In this document: piece after piece, positions 45,352 to 54,948 of the stretch
Layout: each line of letters starts with the position of its first letter
How positions within the stretch are numbered: position 1 is the first letter of the stretch
NCBI RefSeq assembly: GCF_008033385.1
Contig: NZ_VOGY01000006.1
Coordinates: 124,001-188,000 of the forward strand
Direction of reading: 5' to 3'
Source of the DNA: Algibacter pacificus
GTDB lineage: Bacteria; Bacteroidota; Bacteroidia; Flavobacteriales; Flavobacteriaceae
DNA: 64,000 nt
Notes under the pieces: generated by a model
What the model saw: only the letters and a program-made list of their open reading frames with translations
Told to the model about the DNA's origin: nothing
Databases searched by the model: none
Made by a program: the position numbers and the translations under genes

Positions 45352-48300
45352 ATGAAATATACATATTTGACTGCGCTGTTTTTGATTTTTTGTATAAGTT
45401 CCTGGAGTCAGCAAACTATCAAGTTTCCAATAGTTGAAAACGGAACTATGGCATCAATTACCATTGATGAAAAAGATGCTAAAGTTGTTGCTTTAGCTTC
45501 TAAAATCTTATCAAACGATGTTAAACAAGTTTCAGGAAAAAATATGGTAATCAATAAAAAAAAAGCGAAATATCAAATTATAGCAGGAACATTAGGAAAA
45601 AGCAAATACATTAATCAAATTGTTTCAAAACACAATATGGATGTTTCTCAAATTAAAAACAAATGGGAAACTTATAGTATTCAAGTTATAAAAAAACCTT
45701 CACAAAATGTCGAGAAAGCTTTAGTTATTATTGGTTCAGACCGAAGAGGAACAGCTTATGGATTATTAGAGATTTCTAGAATGATTGGTGTTTCGCCTTG
45801 GGAATGGTGGGCCGATGTTACCCCAACAAAGCAGGAAAATATAGTGCTTAATGTAGAAAATAAAATTTATGGAGAACCATCAGTTAAATACCGTGGCATC
45901 TTTTTAAATGACGAAGATTGGGGATTGCAACGGTGGTCGGCATTAAATTATGAACCAGAAACAGGCGATATTGGACCAAAAACTTATGCTAAAGTATTTG
46001 AACTTTTACTGCGTTTGCGTGCCAATACCATTTGGCCTGCAATGCATAAATGTACTAAAGCATTTTACCATTATCCGCAGAATAAAATAGTGGCAGACGA
46101 TTATGCCATAGTTATCGGTACATCGCATGCAGAGCCTATGTTATGCAACATTAATGCAGAATGGAATCATGATATTATGGGCGATTATAGATATGATACC
46201 AATTCAGAATCCATAAAAACGTTATTCAAAAAGCGTGCTAAAGAAACTGCAAATTTTGAAGGTATTTATACCCTTGGTATGCGTGGAGAACACGATTCTC
46301 CCATGATTGTTGGGGAAGATGATACCCAATCGCAAGTAAAACTATTAGAACAGGTTATAACAGATCAACGCAAGATTCTAAAAGCAAATTCTAAAAAAGG
46401 TGTTATAAAACCTCAGGCTTTTGTGCCGTACAAAGAGGTGTTGCATTACTACCAAAGTGGATTGAATTTACCAGAAGATGTTAGTTTGGTTTGTACCGAC
46501 GATAACTACGGTTATATGCGCCAGTTAAGTAATACCAAAGAGCAAAAACGTAGTGGTGGTGCTGGTGTTTATTACCATACATCGTATTGGGGAAGACCTC
46601 ATGACTATTTATGGTTGAATTCTACAAACCCCGTTTTAATGTGGGAAGAAATGACTAAAGCATATGAGTTTGGTTCGCAAAATATCTGGATTTTAAATTG
46701 CGGAGATATCAAACCTCATGAGTACAATATAGAATTGTTTTTGGATATGGCTTGGCATATTGATGCTTTTAAAAATAACGATGCTGTTAAAAAACATCAT
46801 ATAAATTGGAGCGCAAGAGAATTTGGGAATAGCAATGCAGAAGCTATTACTAATTTAATGTTTGATTATAACCAATTAGCATTTCAGCGCCGACCAGAAT
46901 TTATGGCTTGGAGTCAAGTAGAACCCGTTACTAAATCGGGTAAAACCGAGTTAACTCAGTATCATTATGGTGATGAGGTTTTTAAGAGAATTGAAGCGCA
47001 CGAAAACCTGATAGACCAAGTAAAACAGTTAAAGCAAACTATTCCCAGTTACAGAGCAGATGCATTTTATCAGCTAGTTTATTACCCAATTGTTGGCGCA
47101 TCAAACTTAAATTTAAAATGGCTTTACAGTTATAAAAATGAGTTTGTGGCTTCACAAGGCCGAGAGAGTGCTAAGGATTTTGCATCGAAATCTTTAGAGG
47201 CTTACAAAACTATTAAAAAAGAAACCGACTATTTTAACAACACACTTCAAAACGGTAAATGGAAGCACATCATGAGCATGTCGCCTAGGCACTTACCTGT
47301 GTTTGCAGAACCTACAGCGTCCATTCCTTTAACAGAAAAACATAACACTTTGGGTATAGCCATAGAGGGGTATCAAATGGAGGTAAATAATGAGATTATA
47401 AACTCTTATGCCGATGTTTTTCCTGTGTTTAATGCTTATACTAAAAATAAGTACTATATGGATGTGTTCTTAAAGGGACAAGGCGAATTGGAGTGGGAAT
47501 TACAACCTAAAGCCGATTGGATTATACTTTCTAAAGCCTCGGGAAAATTAGATAAAAACCAATTAGAAGCGCGTATTTGGGTTACTATAGATTGGGATAA
47601 AGTACCACAAGGCGAAAATAAAAAGGAAGCTCCGTTAGGGCATGATTACCAGCTAATACCACCAAGTAACAAAGTGAATTCGGCCATAGATGTAATAACA
47701 AAAAACAAAACTACAACGCTTGGTGTTTCAGTCTTCAACCCAAAATTTAAGGATTTAGAAGATTATAAAGGTTTTGTTGAAGACAAAGGTTTTGTATCAA
47801 TAAACGCTGAAAATTATACTAGAAAAACTAAAGGAAAAGAAGCTGAATGGACTACTTTTAGTGGTTTAGGCTATACAGGAAATGTTAGCGTAGCTCTTCC
47901 GCGAAGCGCAACTTCTGAAACTCGTGTTGAGGCTATAAAACAAAATAGCCCTGTTTTGGAGTATGATTTTTATACCTTTAATTTTGGGGAGGTAGATGTG
48001 TTTTTGCAGGCTGTTCCTACACATGCTTTTAATAATAATTCAGGTGTGCGTTGTGCAGTGGCTATAGACAATGCAGAACCTGTAATAATCGATTTTCAAA
48101 CCTCTGGAAGAAGTGAAACTTGGAAACAAAATGTGTTAAAAAATGCATCGGTTAAATCCGTTAAGCAAATAGTAAACACGTCAGGAAAGCACAAATTAAA
48201 AATCTGGATGGTAGATCCTGGAGTAATGTTAGACCAAATTTTAATAGATTTAGGAGGTTGGAAAACTTCGTATGCATTTCCACCAGAAACCAAAATGTAA
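45352..48300 (+). CDS. GH115-family alpha-glucuronidase-like enzyme
   Basis: 982 residues, full length. Signal peptide MKYTYLTALFLIFCISSWS. An N-terminal GH67-like helper domain precedes the GH115 core: GSDRRGTAYGLLEISRMIGV, SPWEWWADVTP, YRGIFLNDEDWGLQRWS, ANTIWPAMHKCTKAFY, GTSHAEPMLCNINAEW and YTLGMRGEHDSPMI. A helical middle and a C-terminal beta domain follow. Known members remove alpha-linked (4-O-methyl)glucuronic acid from xylan and other glycans. Here its companions are mannosidases, so a glucuronic acid-bearing mannan or a glycolipid head group is more likely than xylan (inference). No xylanase is present. Confidence 0.94.
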   Translation: MKYTYLTALFLIFCISSWSQQTIKFPIVENGTMASITIDEKDAKVVALASKILSNDVKQVSGKNMVINKKKAKYQIIAGTLGKSKYINQIVSKHNMDVSQIKNKWETYSIQVIKKPSQNVEKALVIIGSDRRGTAYGLLEISRMIGVSPWEWWADVTPTKQENIVLNVENKIYGEPSVKYRGIFLNDEDWGLQRWSALNYEPETGDIGPKTYAKVFELLLRLRANTIWPAMHKCTKAFYHYPQNKIVADDYAIVIGTSHAEPMLCNINAEWNHDIMGDYRYDTNSESIKTLFKKRAKETANFEGIYTLGMRGEHDSPMIVGEDDTQSQVKLLEQVITDQRKILKANSKKGVIKPQAFVPYKEVLHYYQSGLNLPEDVSLVCTDDNYGYMRQLSNTKEQKRSGGAGVYYHTSYWGRPHDYLWLNSTNPVLMWEEMTKAYEFGSQNIWILNCGDIKPHEYNIELFLDMAWHIDAFKNNDAVKKHHINWSAREFGNSNAEAITNLMFDYNQLAFQRRPEFMAWSQVEPVTKSGKTELTQYHYGDEVFKRIEAHENLIDQVKQLKQTIPSYRADAFYQLVYYPIVGASNLNLKWLYSYKNEFVASQGRESAKDFASKSLEAYKTIKKETDYFNNTLQNGKWKHIMSMSPRHLPVFAEPTASIPLTEKHNTLGIAIEGYQMEVNNEIINSYADVFPVFNAYTKNKYYMDVFLKGQGELEWELQPKADWIILSKASGKLDKNQLEARIWVTIDWDKVPQGENKKEAPLGHDYQLIPPSNKVNSAIDVITKNKTTTLGVSVFNPKFKDLEDYKGFVEDKGFVSINAENYTRKTKGKEAEWTTFSGLGYTGNVSVALPRSATSETRVEAIKQNSPVLEYDFYTFNFGEVDVFLQAVPTHAFNNNSGVRCAVAIDNAEPVIIDFQTSGRSETWKQNVLKNASVKSVKQIVNTSGKHKLKIWMVDPGVMLDQILIDLGGWKTSYAFPPETKM

Positions 48301-48306
48301 TATTAC

Positions 48307-50100
48307 ATGCGTAAACTTATTGTATTCGTACTTTTTGTACTATCTGTGTTTTCTTGTTTAGAAAAGAAAGACAATAAAAGTTTTCAAGTAGCCTTTATGG
48401 CCGATGTGCACTTACAAGATATTTACGGAAGCTTTTCAGATAATAATTATAAAGGTGTTTTAAATCCGCAAACAGGCAAATATACCTTAGCCAGAACAAT
48501 GCAATCTCAATTGCAATCTACAAGACTATTTAACGAAAATTATTTTGCATTTTTGGCCGCTTTAGATAATGTAGTCTCTCGGAATATAAAATATGTGGTA
48601 TTGCCAGGAGATTTTAGTGATGATGGCCAAATGCTCAATATTAAAGGTTTAAAAAGTATACTAGATAGTTACACAAAAAATCATGGCATTAAATTTATTC
48701 TAACCACGGGCAATCACGATCCTGTACGTCCATTTTATCAAGAATCTGGTAAAGAAGATTTTCTTGGAGAAGGAGGCAAACAAAAAGCTATTTTTAGTTC
48801 GAAAAAAGCATTCAATTCAAAAGACAATTCTAAATTAAAACCGGTGTTCACAAAAGATATCGCCAAATTAGGATATACCGAAATTCTTTCAGAATTAAGG
48901 GACTTTGGTTTTTTTCCAAAGAAAACAGATGTGTACTGGGAAAGTCCTTTTTCAAACTATAATTATTCAGATTATACTTTTAAAGACGCTGCAAAACAAG
49001 CAGAATTAGATAATAGAAAGTATAAAATGGAACCCAATGGATCTGAAATTCCAGATGTAAGTTATTTGGTAGAACCAGCAGAAGGCATTTGGTTTTTAGC
49101 TATTGATGCTAACGTGTATGTCCCCAAAGATGAAAACACTTTTTCTAGCGCAAGTATTGGCTATAATAATGTGTTAACGCATAAAAAACATCTTTTTAAG
49201 TGGATAAAAACCATTACTAAACGCGCAAAAAGACTTAATAAAAAGCTAGTTGTATTCAGTCATTACCCAACGGTAGAATTTAACGACGGAGCCTCAGAAC
49301 ATATACGAATGCTATTGGGAGAAGATAAAATGCAACTCCATCGTGTTCCTCAAAACGAAGTGGCCAAGGCATTTATAGAAGCGGGTGTTAAGGTACATTT
49401 TGGAGGTCATATGCACATAAATGATACTGGTGTTGCAGCCTTTGAATTAGGTACTTTGGTAAATGTGCAAATACCTTCGTTAGCCGCTTATATCCCTGCG
49501 TATAAAATTGCAACATTTTCATCTAACGAGATTGAAATTAAAACTATAGTAATAGATTCCGTTCCTAGATTTAAGGAACTATTTCCTCTTTACAAACAAG
49601 AATATGCCTTTTTAAAAAATAATGATGAGAAAGCATTATGGGATTCTACTATATTAGAGGCGAAAAACTATAAGGATTATACCCAAAACCATTTAAAAGG
49701 ACTAATTAATAATAGGTTTTTAGAAAACGAATGGAACATGCCGTTTACCCAATTTTTACTAGGCCTAAATAAAAAAAGTGTTGCTGAGTTTGTGTCAATT
49801 GAAGAAACAGCTTTAAAAGATTTTGATGACTGGACAGGTTTTGATATGTTGTTCGATTTGTACCGCTTACGTTCTGCAGATGTCTTGGCTTTTGATGATA
49901 TTGGAACAATAAGATTAAATAATTATAAATTGTTAATCAATTCCTTTTTAAAAAAAAATAGGTATCTTGAAAATCCTTCAAACAACCAAAAACATTTTTA
50001 TCATTTTTGTGTTATATTTAATAAGTTTTTAAAAGGAGCTCCAAGTGGTAATTTTAGTATAGATTTAAATACTAATAAAATTACAATCAAAAAACCATAG
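48307..50100 (+). CDS. Calcineurin-type metallophosphoesterase lipoprotein
   Basis: 597 residues. Lipoprotein signal with Cys17 (VLFVLSVFSCLEKK). The di-metal phosphoesterase motifs are complete: Asp33-x-His35 (FMADVHLQDIYG), LPGDFSDDGQ, TTGNHDPVRPF, VFSHYPTVEF and FGGHMHIND. It hydrolyses phosphate mono- or diesters. Six bases after the GH115 stop and 8 before the sensor gene, it is firmly inside the PUL operon, which implies the target glycan carries phosphate. Its cell-surface or periplasmic anchoring fits sugar-phosphate removal outside the cytoplasm. Confidence 0.92.
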   Translation: MRKLIVFVLFVLSVFSCLEKKDNKSFQVAFMADVHLQDIYGSFSDNNYKGVLNPQTGKYTLARTMQSQLQSTRLFNENYFAFLAALDNVVSRNIKYVVLPGDFSDDGQMLNIKGLKSILDSYTKNHGIKFILTTGNHDPVRPFYQESGKEDFLGEGGKQKAIFSSKKAFNSKDNSKLKPVFTKDIAKLGYTEILSELRDFGFFPKKTDVYWESPFSNYNYSDYTFKDAAKQAELDNRKYKMEPNGSEIPDVSYLVEPAEGIWFLAIDANVYVPKDENTFSSASIGYNNVLTHKKHLFKWIKTITKRAKRLNKKLVVFSHYPTVEFNDGASEHIRMLLGEDKMQLHRVPQNEVAKAFIEAGVKVHFGGHMHINDTGVAAFELGTLVNVQIPSLAAYIPAYKIATFSSNEIEIKTIVIDSVPRFKELFPLYKQEYAFLKNNDEKALWDSTILEAKNYKDYTQNHLKGLINNRFLENEWNMPFTQFLLGLNKKSVAEFVSIEETALKDFDDWTGFDMLFDLYRLRSADVLAFDDIGTIRLNNYKLLINSFLKKNRYLENPSNNQKHFYHFCVIFNKFLKGAPSGNFSIDLNTNKITIKKP

Positions 50101-50108
50101 ATGTTATT

Positions 50109-53100
50109 ATGCTTAAAAAAGAGATTTTATACTTTTTCGTTTTATTGTTTTGCTTAAAAAGTGTAGCACAGGAGCTACATTTTGAGCATTATAATGAAAC
50201 TCATGGATTGTCTCATAATTCGGTTAGAAGTATAGTACAAGACGAAAAAGGTTTTTTGTGGTTAGGTACGTTTGGCGGTGTAAACCGTTTTGACGGTTAT
50301 GATTTTAAAGCATTTACAGCCAAGGAAGAAACTTCAAATCATCTTAATAATAATGATATATTACAAATAATATCCGATGATAAATCTAATTTATGGATTG
50401 CAACAGACAATGGTTTAACGAAATACAATATACCAACATCTAGTTTTAAAACCTTTCATGCAAACCCTCAAGATAAACATGCTTTAGTAGACGATAGAGT
50501 TAGATCTATATATATCGATGAATCCCAAAGAATTTGGGTAGGAACCTTAAATAACGGGTTGTGTTATCTAGATGCTATTGCCAATAAATTTCATAGGGTA
50601 GATTTAGGGAAAATTGATAACATTAGAGGAATAACCCAAACACATGATGGAAGAATTTGGGTAACTAGTTTTACAAATGGAGTGTATAGTTTTTTTATAG
50701 ATGATTTTGGTAAAGTAGCAGATTTACAAAATTATACCTTATTTCCAAATAGTATTACAGAAAAGAATTCCAATGCTTATTTTGTGTTTGAAGATAAAGC
50801 ATATAATATTTTTGTAGGAACTCGAGAAGGACTGTTTAAACTAGATAAAATTAATAATAAGTTTAAGCTTATAAAAGCAAATACACTTAGTAATTATTTT
50901 AGATGTTTTACCAAAGGACCAAATGGGAGCTATTGGTTTGGTACGTCTAACGGAATTATTCAATGCGCTTCAATAGAAGACTTTATTAAAGGAAAGTTTA
51001 AGCAGCATACTACCGATTTAAACAACCCCAATTCACTTGTAAATAATTACATTATATCCTTGTATTTTGATTATTCTGGTGTGCTTTGGATTGGTACAGA
51101 AAATGGACTGGAAAGCTTAAACCCATTTGATAACCAGTTTAAAGCTTTAGGACTAAATTTTACAGGAAACAATCAAATCCCAATTATAAGTTCTTTTGCA
51201 AAAACATATAACAATAACCTTTTAATTGGTACCCATGCCAAAGGTTTGTTCTTGAATAAAAACGACAGTTTTGAAAAAGTACTCGATAGCTATACTCATG
51301 TAAGCAGTATTTACACAAAAGACAATATGGTGTTTTACATTGGGTTGTGGGATGGTGGTGTTGTGGAGTATGATTATAGAAATAAACAAGAAAAGAAACT
51401 AAATGTAGGTTTTGTTAATTCGCCAGTGTTTGCTTTTTATAAAATATCAAACCATGAGATTTTAGTAGGCTCACAAGGTGAAGGGCTTGTAAAGTTTAAT
51501 TTAAAAACAGGAGCGAAGCAGTTTGTAAAAAACAATAACCCTAAATTTAAGGATATTAATAAAATAGTGTATTCAGAAGCGCAAAACTTATTTTGGGTAG
51601 CCACAGAAGAAGGCGTTTTTAGTTATAACATGCAAGCAAATACCATAGAACAATATGTATGTAGCGACCATAAAAAGGGGCTATCTAACAACAAAGTAAA
51701 AGATTTGTTTTTTGATAAAGAAGGACGTTTATGGGCAGGAACAAGAGAGGGGCTAAATTATTATGACCCTTCAACCAATAACTTTGTACACCAAACCGTA
51801 CCCAAGGAATTGGCAGACGATTGGATTACAGACATAACCACAGATAGTTTAGGTGTTATGTGGTTAAACTTAAATTATAATAAAATAAGTAAATACAATC
51901 CTAAGAATAACGACTACAAAACATTTTATGTTAATAACGGGGTACGTTCAAATTTATTTAATAAACGTGGTTTTTTACATTTTAACAATAGAAAAATATA
52001 TATCGGAGGCAATAAAGAAATCATACTATTCGATCCTCTAAATATAAAAGAAAACAAAAACGCTCCAATTCCTGTAATATCCGAATTTAAAGTTAGTAAT
52101 AACAACATTAACCCCGGAGAAAAATATGGAGAAGTTGTCGTTATAAATACAGATATAAATTTTTCCAAACAAGCTCAATTAAGTTATAATAATAGAAATT
52201 TTACAGTAAAATTCTCTATACCGTCTTATGTTAATCAACGACAAAACACCTTTTATTATAAACTAGAAGGCTTAGATAAGCAATGGAATAAAACGGGCAG
52301 CGGTTCTCGTGCTATACAGTATGCAAACCTGCCTCCTGGAAACTATAATTTAAAACTTAAAGCAACCAATAATAACGGGTATGAAAGTGAAGTGTCAAGC
52401 TACAGCATTAAAGTACTCCCACCTTTTTGGCTCACTCCTCTCTTTTTTATATTTATTTTAATACTTATTATTATTGCTGTATATTTTTTAAATAATCAGT
52501 TAAAAAACCGAAGACTATTAAAGGAGGAATTGCTTTTTGAAAGAGTAAAACGTGAACGTGATGAAAAGTTGAATAATGAAAAACTCCGGTTTTTTACCAA
52601 TATATCACATGAATTACGAACACCACTTACCCTTATTTTAGGACCAGCAAAACAGCTAATAAACAATCAAAAAGATGGTTATACTTTAAGTCGGGCTAAT
52701 TTGGTATATCAAAATGCCAATCGTCTGTTAAGGTTGGTAAATCAAATTTTAGATTTTAGAAGAGCAGAAACAGGCGAACTAAACCTTAAAGTAGCAAAAA
52801 CAGATGTTAGTGAACATGTAAAAAGTATATGCAATTCCTTTACAGAACTGGCGCTAGAAAAAAGCATCAGTTTAAACCTGAATATTGAAAACGAAGCGTC
52901 GCTTATTTGTTGGGTAGATATCGATAAGTTTAGTAAAATTTTATACAATCTACTTTCAAATGCTATAAAATTTACCGATTCGAACGGAAATATAGATTTG
53001 TTTTTAGGTCTAAAAGATAATGATTCTAAAAAACTAATATTGGAAGTTAGTGATAATGGTATTGGCATACCAGAAGAGAGTCTGGAAAAAATATTCGATA

Positions 53101-54149
53101 GGTTTTATCAAGCCAGAAATAGTAGAGAAAGTACCACGGGAACCGGAATAGGGCTCTCTTTAGTTAAAGCACTGGTAGATATACATAAAGGCGAAATTAA
53201 AGTTAAAAGCTTACCAGGAAAAGGGAGTGTTTTTACAGTAGAATTACCAGTAAGTAAAAAAGCTTATAACCATGAAGAACTATTTAAAGCTGTAGAAACT
53301 AAAAAAATAGAACAACCAGTAAACGAACATACCACTATTAAACAGCAAAAAATTACTGAATCTTATCAAATAGGAGAAAAGCCTTTGCCAAAACTCCATA
53401 TAAAACAAAAGATTCTTGTTATTGAAGATAATACAGAACTTAGAGATTATGTTGTGCAATATTTATCTACTTATTATAAGGTTTTAGAGGCTAAAAATGG
53501 GCAGGAAGGTCTTGAGATTTGTAATAAAGAAAAACCTGTTTTGTGTGTGGTTGATGTTATGATGCCTGTAATGGATGGATTTGAATTTGTTGAAGCCTTA
53601 AAATCTGACGATGATATTAGCCATATTGCAGTTATACTTTTAACGGCTTTAGCCGAAAATGAAAACAGAATAAAAGGTTATGCTATAGGAGTAGATGGTT
53701 ATTTAACTAAACCGTTTGACCCAGCTTTGTTAAAAACACGTATTGATAATATTATAAAATTACACTTTGATTTAAAGCAACGTTTTTCTGGAGAAGTAGA
53801 AGGCGATATATTAACATTAGCGCACTCTCAATTAGATATTGATTTAGTTTCTAAAATAAAAGAAATTATTGAAAATAATATGAGTTCTTCCAAACTATCA
53901 CCAAATTTTATTGCTGAAGAAGTAGGTATGAGTACTTCAAAATTATATAGAAAAATTAAACAACTTACCGATTTAACACCTTATGAATTTATTAGAACTA
54001 TTCAATTAAAAAAGTCGGCACAATTATTAAAAACCAAAAGATATAATGTTTCAGAAGTTTCAGATATGATAGGTTTTAATGATCCCTTTTATTTTAGTAA
54101 AGTATTTAAGAAACAATTTGGTTATAGCCCTAGTAAACTTTTAAAGTAA
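50109..54149 (+). CDS. Hybrid two-component system sensor/regulator (HTCS) of the PUL
   Basis: 1346 residues in one chain. Signal peptide (LYFFVLLFCLKSVA), then two beta-propellers of Reg_prop repeats (about 20-660, recurring 'GLWIGT/LWIATDNGL'-type turns). A Y_Y_Y domain (about 690-765) and a TM helix (FFIFILILIIIAVYFL) follow. HisKA has His834 in FFTNISHELRTPLTLILGP. HATPase has NAIKFT and DNGIGIPEESLEKIFDRFYQ. The receiver has Asp1149 in VVDVMMPVMDG. The C-terminus is an AraC-type HTH (EEVGMSTSKLYRKIKQ, FNDPFYFSKVFKKQFGYSPS). It senses an oligosaccharide in the periplasm and drives PUL transcription. Confidence 0.97.
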   Translation: MLKKEILYFFVLLFCLKSVAQELHFEHYNETHGLSHNSVRSIVQDEKGFLWLGTFGGVNRFDGYDFKAFTAKEETSNHLNNNDILQIISDDKSNLWIATDNGLTKYNIPTSSFKTFHANPQDKHALVDDRVRSIYIDESQRIWVGTLNNGLCYLDAIANKFHRVDLGKIDNIRGITQTHDGRIWVTSFTNGVYSFFIDDFGKVADLQNYTLFPNSITEKNSNAYFVFEDKAYNIFVGTREGLFKLDKINNKFKLIKANTLSNYFRCFTKGPNGSYWFGTSNGIIQCASIEDFIKGKFKQHTTDLNNPNSLVNNYIISLYFDYSGVLWIGTENGLESLNPFDNQFKALGLNFTGNNQIPIISSFAKTYNNNLLIGTHAKGLFLNKNDSFEKVLDSYTHVSSIYTKDNMVFYIGLWDGGVVEYDYRNKQEKKLNVGFVNSPVFAFYKISNHEILVGSQGEGLVKFNLKTGAKQFVKNNNPKFKDINKIVYSEAQNLFWVATEEGVFSYNMQANTIEQYVCSDHKKGLSNNKVKDLFFDKEGRLWAGTREGLNYYDPSTNNFVHQTVPKELADDWITDITTDSLGVMWLNLNYNKISKYNPKNNDYKTFYVNNGVRSNLFNKRGFLHFNNRKIYIGGNKEIILFDPLNIKENKNAPIPVISEFKVSNNNINPGEKYGEVVVINTDINFSKQAQLSYNNRNFTVKFSIPSYVNQRQNTFYYKLEGLDKQWNKTGSGSRAIQYANLPPGNYNLKLKATNNNGYESEVSSYSIKVLPPFWLTPLFFIFILILIIIAVYFLNNQLKNRRLLKEELLFERVKRERDEKLNNEKLRFFTNISHELRTPLTLILGPAKQLINNQKDGYTLSRANLVYQNANRLLRLVNQILDFRRAETGELNLKVAKTDVSEHVKSICNSFTELALEKSISLNLNIENEASLICWVDIDKFSKILYNLLSNAIKFTDSNGNIDLFLGLKDNDSKKLILEVSDNGIGIPEESLEKIFDRFYQARNSRESTTGTGIGLSLVKALVDIHKGEIKVKSLPGKGSVFTVELPVSKKAYNHEELFKAVETKKIEQPVNEHTTIKQQKITESYQIGEKPLPKLHIKQKILVIEDNTELRDYVVQYLSTYYKVLEAKNGQEGLEICNKEKPVLCVVDVMMPVMDGFEFVEALKSDDDISHIAVILLTALAENENRIKGYAIGVDGYLTKPFDPALLKTRIDNIIKLHFDLKQRFSGEVEGDILTLAHSQLDIDLVSKIKEIIENNMSSSKLSPNFIAEEVGMSTSKLYRKIKQLTDLTPYEFIRTIQLKKSAQLLKTKRYNVSEVSDMIGFNDPFYFSKVFKKQFGYSPSKLLK

Positions 54150-54288
54150 ACTTTTAATTCAATATTAGTCTCTTTTTTTCCATAGAAATGTTAAAATTAT
54201 GGTTCAAAAGTATTTTACGAACACACAAACAATAGTAACCAATACATTCTAAAAACCAATGAGATTTAAAATCTTGATTTGAGATTAA

Positions 54289-54309
54289 TTAAACCGTTTT
54301 AAGGTTTAA
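54289..54309. repeat. Small hairpin after the HTCS gene
   Basis: A perfect 7-bp stem TTAAACC / GGTTTAA with loop GTTTTAA. There is no T-tract, so it is not a standard terminator. It directly precedes the large dyad at 54308-54443 and may be part of it. Confidence 0.5.
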
Positions 54310-54443
54310 ACGTTTATGTATAAGGAAAGTTGCGTGTTTGTGTGCGAGGATTTTCCGAAGGAAAATCAGAAGCTAGCAAACGAGCAACTAACTTTGGTTT
54401 AGCTAAAACTAGCAATTTTTTTATACGGTGTTGTAAAACGTTT
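54308..54443. repeat. Large imperfect dyad, cassette-end (attC-like) element
   Basis: The arms pair across about 135 bases. The outermost AAACGTTT (54308-54315) faces a related AACGTTT at the far end. GTATA (54318-54322) pairs with TATAC (54422-54426), GTTGC with GCAAC, and GTTTG with CAAAC. The tip is a perfect 8-bp hairpin GATTTTCC-GAA-GGAAAATC at 54349-54367. On the minus strand it lies directly behind the orphan lipoprotein gene, as an attC does behind a cassette gene. The integron core GTTRRRY was not found, so I do not call it a true attC. Confidence 0.55.
54430..54439 (+). repeat. Left 10-bp inverted repeat of the putative cassette
   Basis: GTTGTAAAAC, the exact inverse complement of 54935-54944. 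The two copies bracket the lipoprotein gene; extending inward 13 of 14 bases match. Confidence 0.6.
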
Positions 54444-54932
54444 TTATTTATTCAGGTTTGCAATAATGTCTTTAGTCAGTTCAGGTTTATTTTCGGTTTT
54501 TAAATAGATGAATTTCATTCCCCAACCATTGTCAATATTTAAAAGTCCGTAGTTTTCGTTAAAAAGCATTGGACCGTTTCCATCAGTAACAGACTCTTTT
54601 AATTGAAACAGGTCAAATTCCATATTTGATAATTCAGAATCCGAGTATTTACTTTTTTCGGCTAATTCAAATTCCCAGAAGTCGAGAGATAGAACTTTTG
54701 AATTGAGATTGTAACGCACTGTTACATTTTTTTCATTATCAGTTAGATTCCGATATTGATATTTTAAAATACTGTCTTTTGTTTCAATTGTCAATTTATA
54801 GTTTTCGGTTCGTTTAAGAGAATCCAAGTCAAAAACATAAAGGGTTCTTTTTTCAGTTATATTTTCCTTTTTAGATTCGGAACAAGAAACTGAAATCAGT
54901 ATTAAAATTAATATTTGGAATGCTTTTTTCAA
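54444..54932 (-). CDS. Orphan lipoprotein in a cassette-like setting
   Basis: 162 residues if begun at TTG 54932 (LKKAFQILILILISVSC...). The frame is open to an ATG at 54986, but that start would sit inside the altronate dehydratase gene and put charged residues before the signal. Lipoprotein signal with Cys16 (ISVSCSESKKEN). The mature part is acidic and beta-rich, with no motif I recognise. The gene is bounded by inverted GTTGTAAAAC repeats and backed by a large dyad, and it is unrelated to its sugar-metabolism neighbours. I infer an inserted accessory gene of unknown function. Confidence 0.7.
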   Translation of the reverse strand: MKKAFQILILILISVSCSESKKENITEKRTLYVFDLDSLKRTENYKLTIETKDSILKYQYRNLTDNEKNVTVRYNLNSKVLSLDFWEFELAEKSKYSDSELSNMEFDLFQLKESVTDGNGPMLFNENYGLLNIDNGWGMKFIYLKTENKPELTKDIIANLNK

Positions 54933-54934
54933 AT

Positions 54935-54944
54935 GTTTTACAAC
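54935..54944 (-). repeat. Right 10-bp inverted repeat of the putative cassette
   Basis: Plus strand GTTTTACAAC, complement of the left copy at 54430-54439. It begins 4 bases beyond the stop codon of the altronate dehydratase gene. Confidence 0.6.
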
Positions 54945-54948
54945 TTTA

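Noticed and set aside
54308-54443. Calling the dyad a true integron attC
   Set aside because: The arms pair well, but no GTTRRRY/RYYYAAC core was found and no integrase gene is in the window; reported only as attC-like.
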